From the NCBI GenBank assembly GCA_035771175.1, contig CM069610.1:27246501-27310500 (forward strand): a stretch of 64,000 nucleotides of DNA. The letters run 5' to 3'. The DNA comes from Paratinospora sagittata. Lineage: Eukaryota > Streptophyta > Magnoliopsida > Ranunculales > Menispermaceae. The translations under genes and the position numbers were made by a program. A model generated the notes under the pieces. It searched no databases. It saw only the letters and a list, made by a program, of their open reading frames with translations, and was not told the DNA's origin. Below, in pieces: positions 54,818 through 64,000 of this stretch (position 1 is its first letter; each line of letters starts with the position of its first letter).

Positions 54818-56148
54818 AGTTAACCTATACGGTTCATCACTTAGCTCGTCCCTAAATATACTATGATAAAGTATATTTTGATGATCACAAACAAAGTACT
54901 TTTCGGTGCTAAACGTGCGTGTATCAAGATTTCATCAAAGCACCTAAGGAAAGCAAAAAGTCAAGGAATGCCTCGATCGAGGAACTCAAAGATCACATCC
55001 AACGGTCAAGTTCGTATCAACCAAAGAACTTCAACGATCCCATCATGATTTCAAGATCACTTCACTCGAACGATTTGATCAAGCTTCAAGACTACATCTC
55101 TTAATCAATGTTCAAGTCATTCAACTCCACAAAGCTCTTATTGAAGATCTCATAATGAAGAGTTGGATTTAACGGTTATGAGAAAAGAGAAATACACAAA
55201 GTATTTAAGGTATATATTTCTCTAATAGTTATTGCTCAATAGGTTTTTCAAAACCATGCATAAATAATCTACATATGTTTTTCTAATCTGCATGTTTTGA
55301 TTTCATGTTTTTATGGTATTTCAAATGATCTAATACTATATATTTAATTTGAAATCTATTGAGTTTTTATCCGCATTTACCGTATATATTATCACTAGTC
55401 AAAACTGTTTTAAAGTAGTCTTTCAGAACGCTAATGAAATAGCAGCGCTCTCGTGAACTTCATAAGTCAGGACGCTGATAGTTCATTAGGATGCTGATAA
55501 TGTTCAAGGTTGAATAGAAGTGATTTATCAGGACACTTACTTGTATAGTAACGGCCTCCTTTATTAGTCAACCTCTGAAGTTGTCAGGAAGGTGACTCAG
55601 CAACAACTGACTAAAAGATGTCTTAAGTTCTTCAAAGAATGTTTCTTTGACGACGTTGATAGTTATAAGTTGAACAATCTATCAGGATGCTATCTGGATA
55701 GAAGCGCCTTCAACTAAGTCATTTAAGTGTCAAAGTAAGTCAGGACGCTTACGAGTTAGTAGCACCTTCACTTAAGTGTTCAGCAGGATGCTTATACGTA
55801 ATAAGCGCCCTCAAGGAACAAAACGACATTGTTAATATTATGCGTTAGGACACTGATTATGGAATCAAGACGCTGATTCAACAACCGTCATTGTTCGAAC
55901 AAGTACACTACATCGGTTTACTTTTTCAGAACATACTTTTGCACAGAGTCTTTTTTTCAAACCTATCAGAGATCATCTCTGATACATGAAATAAGTTTGT
56001 CTAAAACTTTCCTTCTTCATGAAATCTGAAAGGAACCAGAATGTCAGTGACAATTGCAGTTGCCATTTTCATATAACATTATAGTCGTTGTGTGTAAGAG
56101 TTCATATTATTTGAACTTCAAATGTCTAACGGCTATGTCCCACTAAGT

Positions 56149-56158
56149 CTATAAATAC
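56149..56158 (+). promoter_or_regulatory. LTR TATA box
   Basis: TCTATAAATA preceded by CACTAAG. The same motif is present in the sister solo LTR. Confidence 0.6.
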
Positions 56159-56899
56159 CAGCACTTAGGATCAAACAATTGGCCAATCACTTTGTGTTGT
56201 GCCAATACTTTTTGAAAGTTACTCTGTCTCAAAATGAATTTCATTTTCTAATCTTTCAAAGTATTTTTCACTGATACCTTATGTATTCAAATGATTTTCA
56301 TACTAAGCTTATTTTCATTCTATCTTTGAAAATCTATTTGATCTGGTATCAACTCAAATTCTCAACGCTGATTCATACCTGGTATCATTCTTGCTAGAAA
56401 TAGAATTTGAGAAATAGTTCATGAGAGATACAGTTATACTTGATTTCATATCTTAAGTATTGTATTGAACTATATCAGTAGTTACGTTAACTACTGATCA
56501 GAGAACCAGAAGTTTTCATACTTATGATTTATATCTATTTTGAAAACTATCTGTGTTTATGCATACACCAGTCCTTCGTGTTTTAAGTCAATCTTTATTT
56601 GGTATTTATTTATTTTTGAAGAAGCATTGATCTTCATAACACATCATTCATGCTTTTCGAAACTGTACTTGAGCAATACCGAACACTGAAAGGTAAAGGA
56701 TTGAAGGTGTATTTCAACTTAGCATTACCTATCTCATATTTCATATCTTTGTAATGATATGTACTGAGCTTAATTGTAAAGTGTTCTACTACGTTAGAAT
56801 CAACCAACATTATTTGAATTGTAATTTGCTAGTGTGTTTCAGTGTGAAACAACCAGGACAAGTGGACGTGGTTCACTTAAGTGATTCAGGTTTGAAATC

Positions 56900-57190
56900 A
56901 CAACAGTTCTTCCTGATCCCATAAAAGGAACATAAGTTCTTCCTCAGCCCAAAAAAAGAAAACCGGTTCATCCTCAACCCGTAAAAGGGTAGGTGTGTCT
57001 TTAACCTTAAAAAGGATAGGTTATCTCTCAACCTTTAAAAGAGAACCGTCTCCTCCTAATCCCGTAAAAAGATAGGCCATCTCTTGCCTGTAGAAGATAA
57101 ACGGTTCATCTTTAGCCCGTAAAAGGATAGGTTTGCCTTGAACCTGTAAAATGGCAGCTGTAACGGTTTGGTTCTCACCCGTAAGAGAAT
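56900..57190 (+). repeat. 38-40-bp minisatellite in R/U5 of the LTR
   Basis: About seven imperfect units, each with an AACCCGTAAAAGG core joined by CTCTC/TTCATC spacers. The complement is found in the solo LTR at 60,990-61,370. Confidence 0.75.
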
Positions 57191-57540
57191 CCCTTAGTGA
57201 TAAGATTAAAATCCTAACTGAGGAGGTTAGGTAGTGGACGCAGGCGTGGCCGAACCACTATAAATCGTGTATCTCACTTTTGCAATTTAGTTTGTGTTCT
57301 ATTTTGCATCCATTTCCAATACACTCTTGTAAATTACTAAGTTATTGGAAGATAATTTTAAAATTGACCATCGCACCCAATTTACCCCTTCTTGGGTGGA
57401 CCAAGATCATGTTTGCAATTTAGTCTGTGTTCTATTTTGCATCTTATTCCAATACACTCATGTAAATCACTAAGTTATTGGAAGATATTTTTAAAATTGA
57501 TCATTGCACCCAATTCACCCCCCTCTTGGGTGGACCAACA

Positions 57541-59817
57541 ATATATCTAGTATAATCACCAGCAATCACAAGATAGCATGTTTACCTCCTAAGCTTTGTG
57601 TCCGTATGGATACAAACAAATCCATGTGAATAAGTTTTTTAGGTCTTGAGATAGAACTTTTTCCTTGCTCTTGAAAGAAAGTTTTGTGTTTGCCCAATAG
57701 ACATGGCTCACACACTCTATCTTTCAAGTACATTCCCTTAGGAATGCCTTGCGCAAGGTCAAACTTGGCAAGTTTTGAAATGTTATTCATGCCTACATGA
57801 GTTAATCTTCTATGTCATAACTGTGCATCATCATGTTGGATAGCACTCAAACAAGCAACATTTTTTTCACCAATTTCATGCATTGTAGCATACATATTCT
57901 TATTTTTATATGCAATGAATGCAATGGAATCATTCACGTGTTTAACTATACACCTATTTGCTTCAAACGAAACCCCTTGTCACACAATTAATTTATGCTT
58001 AAGAGGATATGTTTCAGGCCATTTACAATTAAAACACCAAAAATGGGTAGAAATTCGTTACCTACGGCACCGACACCAATGATCCTTCCCTTGTTGTTGT
58101 CGTCGAATGTGACAACTCCACCCTTTTTGCTTACTAGGCTTAAGAAATTTGATTGATCACCGATCATATGCCTAGAGCAGCCGCTATCAAGGTACCAATT
58201 TTCTCTTTGAGTTCCATCCTACACCACATAGAACACCTTTGACTTTGGTACCCAAGTAGCCTTATGTCCTACAAGGTTAGCATCATTCAATACATTTTTT
58301 TCAAACCATGCAAGTCTATCATTTTTCTTGGATTTGAGTGAACATCTAAGGATAGCGTGTCCTTGCCTATTGCAATAATGGCAAGTGGGTCTCTTGGTCA
58401 ATAAATGATTATAACTCTTTTGTTTTGACCCTTGTGTGTAACCTAAGTTGGCCTTATCAAATGCACACTTTTGTGCACCTAGCATCACGTCAAATAGTTT
58501 TTGGACATTTATGAATTTCTTTACAAATTTGGTTAGGTCATCAACACTCTTTTTGAGTGTATCTCTCTCTTCCTTTAATGTATCAAGTTTTTTTTTTGAA
58601 GAAAGTCTAGTGCATCTTGTTGAGATTCAATCTCTTCAAGTGCGGTCATTAAGCTTTTTTTGAACTTTGAATTTTTTATGATTTCCTTATCTAATTCACA
58701 TTTACCAAGCTCAAAATCAAATTCATCATAATCATTAAATGTATCATGAGCATAATCTTTTACCTCGATTTTCAGCATTAGACAAATTACAGTTTTTTCT
58801 TCACCAAAAACTGGATTCGCTTTCACTAGAGCTTGAATCGCCCCATGTTGCCTTTAGAACTTTCTTATACTTCCTCTTAGAATTGAAGTTCTATTTTTGC
58901 TAGGACATTCACTCTTTATGTGTCCTGGCTTATTACGCCCAAAGTAGATTAACTCGCTTGGTCTAGCTCTAAACTCCTTTTCCTGATGAAATTTTGAGCT
59001 GGATTCGGTCTTTCCTTTCTTCTTTACTAAATGGTTGAGCCTCTTAGTTAACATGGCCACTTCATTATCCATTCCGATGCCTTCCAATGATGTTTCTTTG
59101 GTCTCATCATTCACATTCAATGTCAAGTCCTTCCTAATCTTGTTTTCCTCATTTGGTGTGATCTACTCTTTGTTTCTAAGCTTGATTTCATGCACCATGA
59201 GAGATCAACATGGCTCATTAAATGTGTATTGACCCAACTTCTTTGCCTCTTCAATGCCTGTAACCTTCAAATCTCATTCCTTAGGCAAGCCTCTAAGGAA
59301 ATTTCCTACTGTTTTGGCTTAAGGGTAGACTTTACCAAGGTTCTTCATCTCATTTATGATTTTTTTAAAATCTTGTTATTGCATTGGCAATGTCTTTCAT
59401 CTTCCTTCATTCTAAATATTTCATATGCTTCCTTGAGCATACGTAGCTTGGTTTCCTTTACTTACCCGGTTCCCTCATGTATGACTTCTAACTTATCCCA
59501 TATCTTTTTTGTCGTGTCACATGTCACTAGCTGATAAACTATAGAAAAGTATGTTTGTTGCTTGATCATTCAACTGTTCCCTCTTCTTTTCATTCAGTAG
59601 CCACTCACACCTTTCCTTCAGAAATATTACTCAATTCTCTATCTTGGTGGGATGTTCATGTCCATTTACTACAACTTTCCACATCTCCACATCTTGTGCC
59701 CTTAGATAGAAACGCATTTGTCTTCCAATGGAGATAGTTTTCGCCTTTGAACAACAATAATCAATTAATGGATTGCCCTTCATCAAACACACCCTTTGAA
59801 TCATTGTTTCTTGCCAT
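57541..59817 (-). pseudogene. SIRE-type gag-protease-integrase remnant
   Basis: 5' part of a copia polyprotein for the particle protein, protease and integrase. From ATG at 59,817 the order is: gag N-terminal domain (FKGENYLHWKT, then LRAQDVEMWKVVVNGHEHPT in another frame, and KTVGNFLRGLP); a first zinc knuckle with both leading cysteines lost (IYFGRNKPGHIKSEC, near 58,905-58,950); an acidic segment; a second intact CCHC knuckle CHYCNRQGHAILRC (58,342-58,383); protease active-site block WYLDSGCSRHMIGD (from 58,198); pre-integrase RRLTHVGMNNISKLAKF; and CEPCLLGKHK. It contains several frameshifts and stops, one between gag and protease. It ends after GGKHAIL, where the LTR at 57,540 interrupts the integrase core. 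RT and RNase H are not in the window. Confidence 0.87.
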
Positions 59818-59862
59818 TACTGAAAGAAATTGTTAGATAACTCTAACATGAAAACCTTTTTT

Positions 59863-59869
59863 CATACCA
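59863..59869 (-). other. Probable primer binding site (degenerate)
   Basis: The minus strand reads TGGTATGAAAA just after the LTR end. Copia elements primed by initiator tRNA-Met have TGGTATCAGAGC here. Only the first six bases are kept, and a 5-bp spacer (AGAAG) separates it from the LTR. Confidence 0.55.
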
Positions 59870-60576
59870 CTTCTTGGCCCAAATTATAGTCCAAAAGGGG
59901 GGTGAATTAGACTTTACAGATTTTCAAGTGAATACCTTTCTTAAATAAATTAAAGAGCAAGATAGGTAGAAAATGTAGGAAAGTAATAAAGGACACAAAG
60001 ATTTAGAGTGGTTCGGCTTACCCAAGACTAAATCCACTACTTGATCTCCTTGATCAAGATTTCCCCAAATCCACTAAAACTTGATCCAACTTACGAGTGT
60101 GGATCAAACTGTTCCAAACTGGACAGGAAAACTTTCCCAATTGACTAACCATATAGTCAACAATATAACAATTGATAATACAATGAAAGAGAAAGTATTT
60201 TTACCAAACAACTCTCAAGTATGCTTACAATGAAAATATTACCTCCCTAGGCAAAGTTCAGCCAAGTATGATGAAAATGAAATGCAAGCTGAAACACAGA
60301 AGGCTCCTTTCGATCTTTTATTTGAAGATGTTGTAATAAAAGCTTGAAATTAAAGATGAACTTCTTGAAATCTCATATATCTCAACACGGTCTTTCTCTC
60401 AAAAGTGAAAGTTTGAAAAGCACAAGAGATTTCACAAAGATGAAGAGAACTTGAGTAACAATCAAGAGTTTTCTCTCAAAAACAACTACTCAACTTGATT
60501 TTCAAAGATTTAGAACTTGCAAGACTTGTAGAAGTTTTCAAAAGATTCAAAAGTTGCTCCAAATGAGCTAAGTAAT

Positions 60577-60585
60577 GCTTTTATA
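60577..60585 (-). promoter_or_regulatory. LTR TATA box (minus strand)
   Basis: The minus strand reads GAGTATAAAAGC, about 700 bp from the inner LTR end. It would drive transcription into the gag-pol remnant. Confidence 0.55.
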
Positions 60586-60765
60586 CTCTTAGGGTTGCAA
60601 GAGCAACAAATTGATCATATTAGAAATAACAATTTTTCCATTAAAAAGCAAGAAACACATTTGCATAAAGTGGAAACGCATTCCATAAGGTGTAATGCAT
60701 AAATCAACATTCTGTTCAAAAAGCAGGAAATGCGTTTCAGGGCAAGGGAACACATTTTTATGCAA

Positions 60766-60770
60766 AATCC
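60766..60770. other. Target site duplication, left copy
   Basis: AATCC, identical to 63,631-63,635 on the other side of the solo LTR. Confidence 0.85.
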
Positions 60771-60989
60771 TGTTGGTCCACCCAAGAGGGGGGTGAATTG
60801 GGTGTGATGGTCAATTTTAAACTTCTCTTCCAATAACTTAGTGATATACATGAGTGTATTGGAATTGAACTCATAACCAAAACTTAGACTAAATTGCAAC
60901 ACGTGAAACACACTAAGATTTATAGTGGTTCGGCCAAGCCTACGTCCACTACCTAACCTCCTAATTAGGATTTTCTCAATCCACTAACT

Positions 60990-61370
60990 GATTCTCTTAC
61001 AAGTGAGAACAAAACCGTTACAACTGCCATTTTACAGGTTAAATGCAAACCTATCCTTTTACAGACTAAGGATGAACCGTATTTCCTTTTTCTAGAATGA
61101 GGAAAAACCCATGTTCCTTTACGGGATAAGGAAGAACAGTTTTCCTTTTGCGGGATAAGGAAGAATCGTTTTCCTTTTATGGGATAAGGAAGAACCGTTT
61201 TCCTTTTAGGGGATAAGGAAGAACCGTTTCTTTTTTATAGGTTAAGAGATAACCTATCCTTTTACAGGTTAAGGACGTACCTATCTTTTTACGAGATTAG
61301 GATGAGTCGGTTTCCTACTTACAGGTGAGGATGAACTTTTTCTCTTTTACAGGTTCAGAGATAACCTTAA
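60990..61370 (-). repeat. R/U5 minisatellite of the solo LTR
   Basis: About ten units of 34-40 bp. Four adjacent copies are nearly identical (GGGATAAGGAAGAACCGTTT), a local expansion not seen in the plus-strand sister LTR. Confidence 0.78.
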
Positions 61371-62429
61371 CATGATTTCAATCCTAAAATCATTAAGTGA
61401 ACTACATTCACTTGTCCTAGTTGTTTCAATCAAGAAACACACCAGCATTACACCACAAGATCATATTGGTTCTAACTGAGTAGAACACTTTACAATTAAG
61501 CTCAGTACATAGCATTACAAAGATGTATAAATTGAAATATGTAATGCTAAGAGGAAATACAGTTACAGTCCTTTACCTTTCAATATTCGGTATTGCTCAA
61601 GTACAGTTTCAAAAAGCATGAATGATGTGATATGAAAAATCAGTGTTTCTTCGAAAATAATATAATACCAATAAAACATTGACGTAGAAAATAAAGGACT
61701 TGTGTAAATCGAAGACACAGACAATTTTCAAAATAGATATAGAATATAAGTATGAAAACTTTTGGTTTAGTATTCATTAGTTGGCATAACTAAGATATGT
61801 AATCAAGTACAACTGTATCTCTCATGAACTACTTCTCAAATTCTTTCTTCAGCAAGATTGATATCAAGTATAGATCAGTGCTGGGAATTTGAGTAGATAC
61901 CAGATCAAATCGATTTTCAAAAATAAAGTATAATTGAAGCTCAATATGAAAATCTCTTGAACACAAAGAAGTATCGATGAAAAATACTTTGAAAGCTTAG
62001 ACATTCAAACAATATTTTGACACAGACTAACTTTCAAAAAGTGTTGGCACAATAAAAATTATCGGCGAATTGTTCAATCCTAAGTACTGGTATTTATAGA
62101 CTTAGCAAGACATAGTCGTTAGACATTTGAAGTTCAAATAATAAGAATGTTTACACACAACGGCTAGAATGTTATATGAAAATGGCAACTGCAATTTTCA
62201 CAAACATCCTAGTTCTTTTCAGATTACATGAAAAAGAAAAGTTTTAGAAAAACTTAATTCATGTATCAGAAAAGATCTCTGATAAATCTAAAAAGGACTT
62301 TGTGCAAAGATCCGTTTTGAAAAAGTAGACTTATATAGTGTACTTATTAGAACAGTGACAGCTGTTGAATTAGTGTCTTGATTCTGTAATCAGCGTCTTG
62401 ATGCATAATATCAACTTTGTCATTTTGTT

Positions 62430-63040
62430 CCTTGAGGACGCTCATTACGTATAAGCGTCCAGCTGAATAATGAAGTGAGGGCGCTATTGAAATGTGAGCG
62501 TCCTGACTTTCTTTGACACTTAAACAACTTAACCCTGAGAGCGCTAATACACAATTAGCGTCCTACTATGTTTTAAAACAATTAAGTACATGAGGGCGCT
62601 ACTTTCCGAGTAAGGGTCCTACCTTTTAAAACATAAAACATAACACGAGGGTGCTACAACTATGTAAGTGTCCTACCACATATTTAAAATAATACAAAAC
62701 GCGTTGAAGGACAATCAGCGTCCTGAAAATTATTAAGTTGATTCTAAAAGGTGAGGGCGCTCCTGTCCAGGTAGTTTCCTGATAGATTGTTCAACTTATA
62801 ACTATCAGCGTCCTCAAAGACAGATTCTTTGAATAACTTTATAAATTTTTTAGTAAGTTGATACTGAGTCAGCATCCTGACAACTTCAAAGGTTGACTAA
62901 AGGGAAGTCGCTACAAACAAGTAAGCGTCCATATGAATCAGTTCAATTCAACTTTGAATGTTATCAGCGTTCTAATGAGTCATCAGCGTCTTGACTTATT
63001 AAGTTCAAGAGAAAGCTGCTAAATCATTAGCGTCCTAAAA
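62430..63040 (-). repeat. Dispersed U3 motif cluster (AGGGCGCT / AGCGTCCT)
   Basis: Pairs of AGGGCGCT-like and AGCGTCCT-like octamers every 40-60 bp over about 600 bp. Several pairs are placed to form short stems. Confidence 0.7.
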
Positions 63041-63630
63041 GACTTTTGAAAAATAGTTTTGACTCACGATTAAAAATACGATAAATGTGAAAAAAACTCG
63101 ATAACTTTCAAATTAAATAAAGATAATTAAATCATTTGAAATACCGTAAAACGTATGATCAAAACATACAAATTTGCAAGAGATTAGTGCATGGTTTTGA
63201 AAAACGTTTGAGCAATTTCGATTAGAGAAAGATATACCTTAAGTACAGTGTATTTCTCGTATTTCTCATAATAGTTAAATCCAACTCTTTATTATGAGAT
63301 CTCCAATAAGAACTTTGCGCTAGAGTTGAATGACTTGAACGTTAATTGAAATATGAAGACTTGAAGCTTGATCGAATCGTTCGAGTGGTGTGATCTTGGA
63401 ATCATGATGTGAACATTGAGGTTCTTTGAATGAAGCGATCTTGAACGTCTAATATCATCTTGAATTCCTTGATCGAATCAATCTTTGACTTTCTTCATTC
63501 CTACGGTGTTGAGATAAGTTCTTGATAAACGCTCGTTAGCACCGAAAGAGATTTCGTTTGTGATCATCAAAATATATTTCATCATAGTATATTTAGGGAT
63601 GTGCTAAGTGATGAACTTCTTAGGTTAACA

Positions 63631-63635
63631 AATCC
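63631..63635. other. Target site duplication, right copy
   Basis: AATCC, matching the left copy exactly. Confidence 0.85.
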
Positions 63636-64000
63636 TACATTCTACCAGAAAAGTAGGAAACGTGTTTTTCAAGGAGGAAACACATTTCTGACTTTTGAGT
63701 GAAAAATCACTCATTCTAGCAAGAAAACAGGAAACGCATTTCTCTTCTTGAAAACAAGCATTTACCTGCCAAAGTGAAATTTCACCTTTGGCTTACAGGA
63801 ACGCGTTTTTCCCAATGGGAGCGCGCTTCTAATGCACAGACCTTTGATAATTCTAATTCCCAAAAGTGATTTCTTGAAAACTAAAACTGAAATACATTTG
63901 AAAAAGATCAAATTGAGAAGAGTTGAAGTTTAAAGATGAGTTAAAACATTTTTAGACTTTAAGTCAAAGTTTTGACTCTTCAAGAAATGGTTGACTTAAA
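63631..64000 (-). mobile_element. Outer part of the interrupted minus-strand SIRE-type LTR
   Basis: Continues from the right AATCC copy. Repeated GGAAACGCATTT-type motifs occur on both sides of the solo LTR (60,651-60,757 and 63,656-63,808), which confirms that the two parts were once joined. It runs off the window and its outer end is not visible. Confidence 0.68.

Larger units (their letters stand above)
54818..57540 (+). mobile_element. SIRE-type 3' LTR, 2,723 bp
   Basis: Starts AGTTAACCTA (TG mutated to AG) after the polypurine tract and ends CACCCCCCTCTTGGGTGGACCAACA-like, last bases CCAACA. Colinear with the complement of the solo LTR at 60,771-63,630. TATA box CTATAAATA at 56,149. U3 is about 1.3 kb, with many GGACGCT/AGCGCCCT motifs. 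A 38-40-bp minisatellite lies at 56,900-57,190. It abuts the integrase pseudogene at 57,541, so this element inserted into an older minus-strand element. Confidence 0.85.
59875..60770 (-). mobile_element. 5' LTR of the minus-strand SIRE-type element, inner part
   Basis: Begins TGGCCCAAATTATAG (complement of the LTR end ...CCA) and contains AAGGGGGGTGAATTAGAC, GTGGTTCGG and subrepeats near 60,060-60,130. A TATA box lies on the minus strand at 60,577-60,585 (TATAAAAGC). The LTR is interrupted at 60,770 by a solo LTR and resumes at 63,631. Its sequence differs clearly from the 2.7-2.9-kb family. Confidence 0.72.
60771..63630 (-). mobile_element. Complete solo LTR, SIRE type, 2,860 bp
   Basis: Starts TGTTGGTCCACCCAAGAGG and ends CTTAGGTTAACA, so TG...CA ends are intact, and it is flanked by perfect AATCC duplications. 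There is no internal region, polypurine tract or primer site: the element was reduced by LTR-LTR recombination. TATA box on the minus strand at 62,091-62,099 (CTATAAATA). It gives the full-length reference for the fragments at 42,002, 51,190, 52,415 and 54,818. Confidence 0.93.

Noticed and set aside
54863..55104. Two overlapping plus-strand ORFs at the start of the LTR
   Set aside because: They lie in U3, differ in frame from each other and are not kept in the sister solo LTR.

Overview
The window is plant nuclear DNA, from a flowering plant that I cannot place to family. The evidence is 98 tandem copies of a recognisable angiosperm-type 5S rRNA gene, followed by nested LTR retrotransposons of two plant lineages: Ty1/copia SIRE/Maximus type and Ty3/gypsy Tat/Retand type. 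No ordinary host protein-coding gene was found.

Positions 1-42,000 form one uninterrupted 5S rDNA array, transcribed on the minus strand. Each unit is about 428 bp: a gene of about 119 nt and a spacer of about 310 bp. Each spacer carries a TTTAAATA box about 25-30 bp upstream of the gene and a T-rich terminator downstream. The units are numbered 1-98 from left to right. They are not homogeneous. Several subfamilies differ at the 5' end of the RNA, in box A and in the BamHI-site region, and they are arranged in higher-order repeats: a 9-unit, 3,863-bp repeat at about 6.1-15.2 kb, a 6-unit spacing at 19.9-24.1 kb, and a c-a-b1-b2 cycle from about 30 to 42 kb. No copy matches the angiosperm consensus throughout, so the array looks like a decaying or weakly homogenised locus.

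At 42,000 the array stops abruptly against a minus-strand fragment of a SIRE-type LTR. From there to 64,000 the DNA is nested, mostly broken retroelements. They comprise a plus-strand 3' LTR (42,908-44,871), a Retand-type element with a degraded pol and an antisense ORF (44,872 to about 50,770), opposed LTR fragments flanking an 18-bp AT satellite (51,190-53,240), and a SIRE 3' region plus long LTR (53,240-57,540). The last LTR interrupts a minus-strand SIRE gag-pol pseudogene (57,541-59,817). The LTR of that pseudogene starts at 59,875 and is itself split by a 2,860-bp solo LTR with a perfect 5-bp target duplication (60,771-63,630).

The least expected features are three. The first is the Retand antisense ORF (47,900-49,687, minus strand): one reading frame crosses three short GT-AG introns in phase and has a TATA box upstream on its own strand. 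The second is the dispersed GGACGCT / AGCGCCCT motif system filling the U3 of the SIRE-type LTRs. The third is the layered higher-order organisation of variant 5S genes. Short ORFs read through the 5S array are shadows of the repeat.
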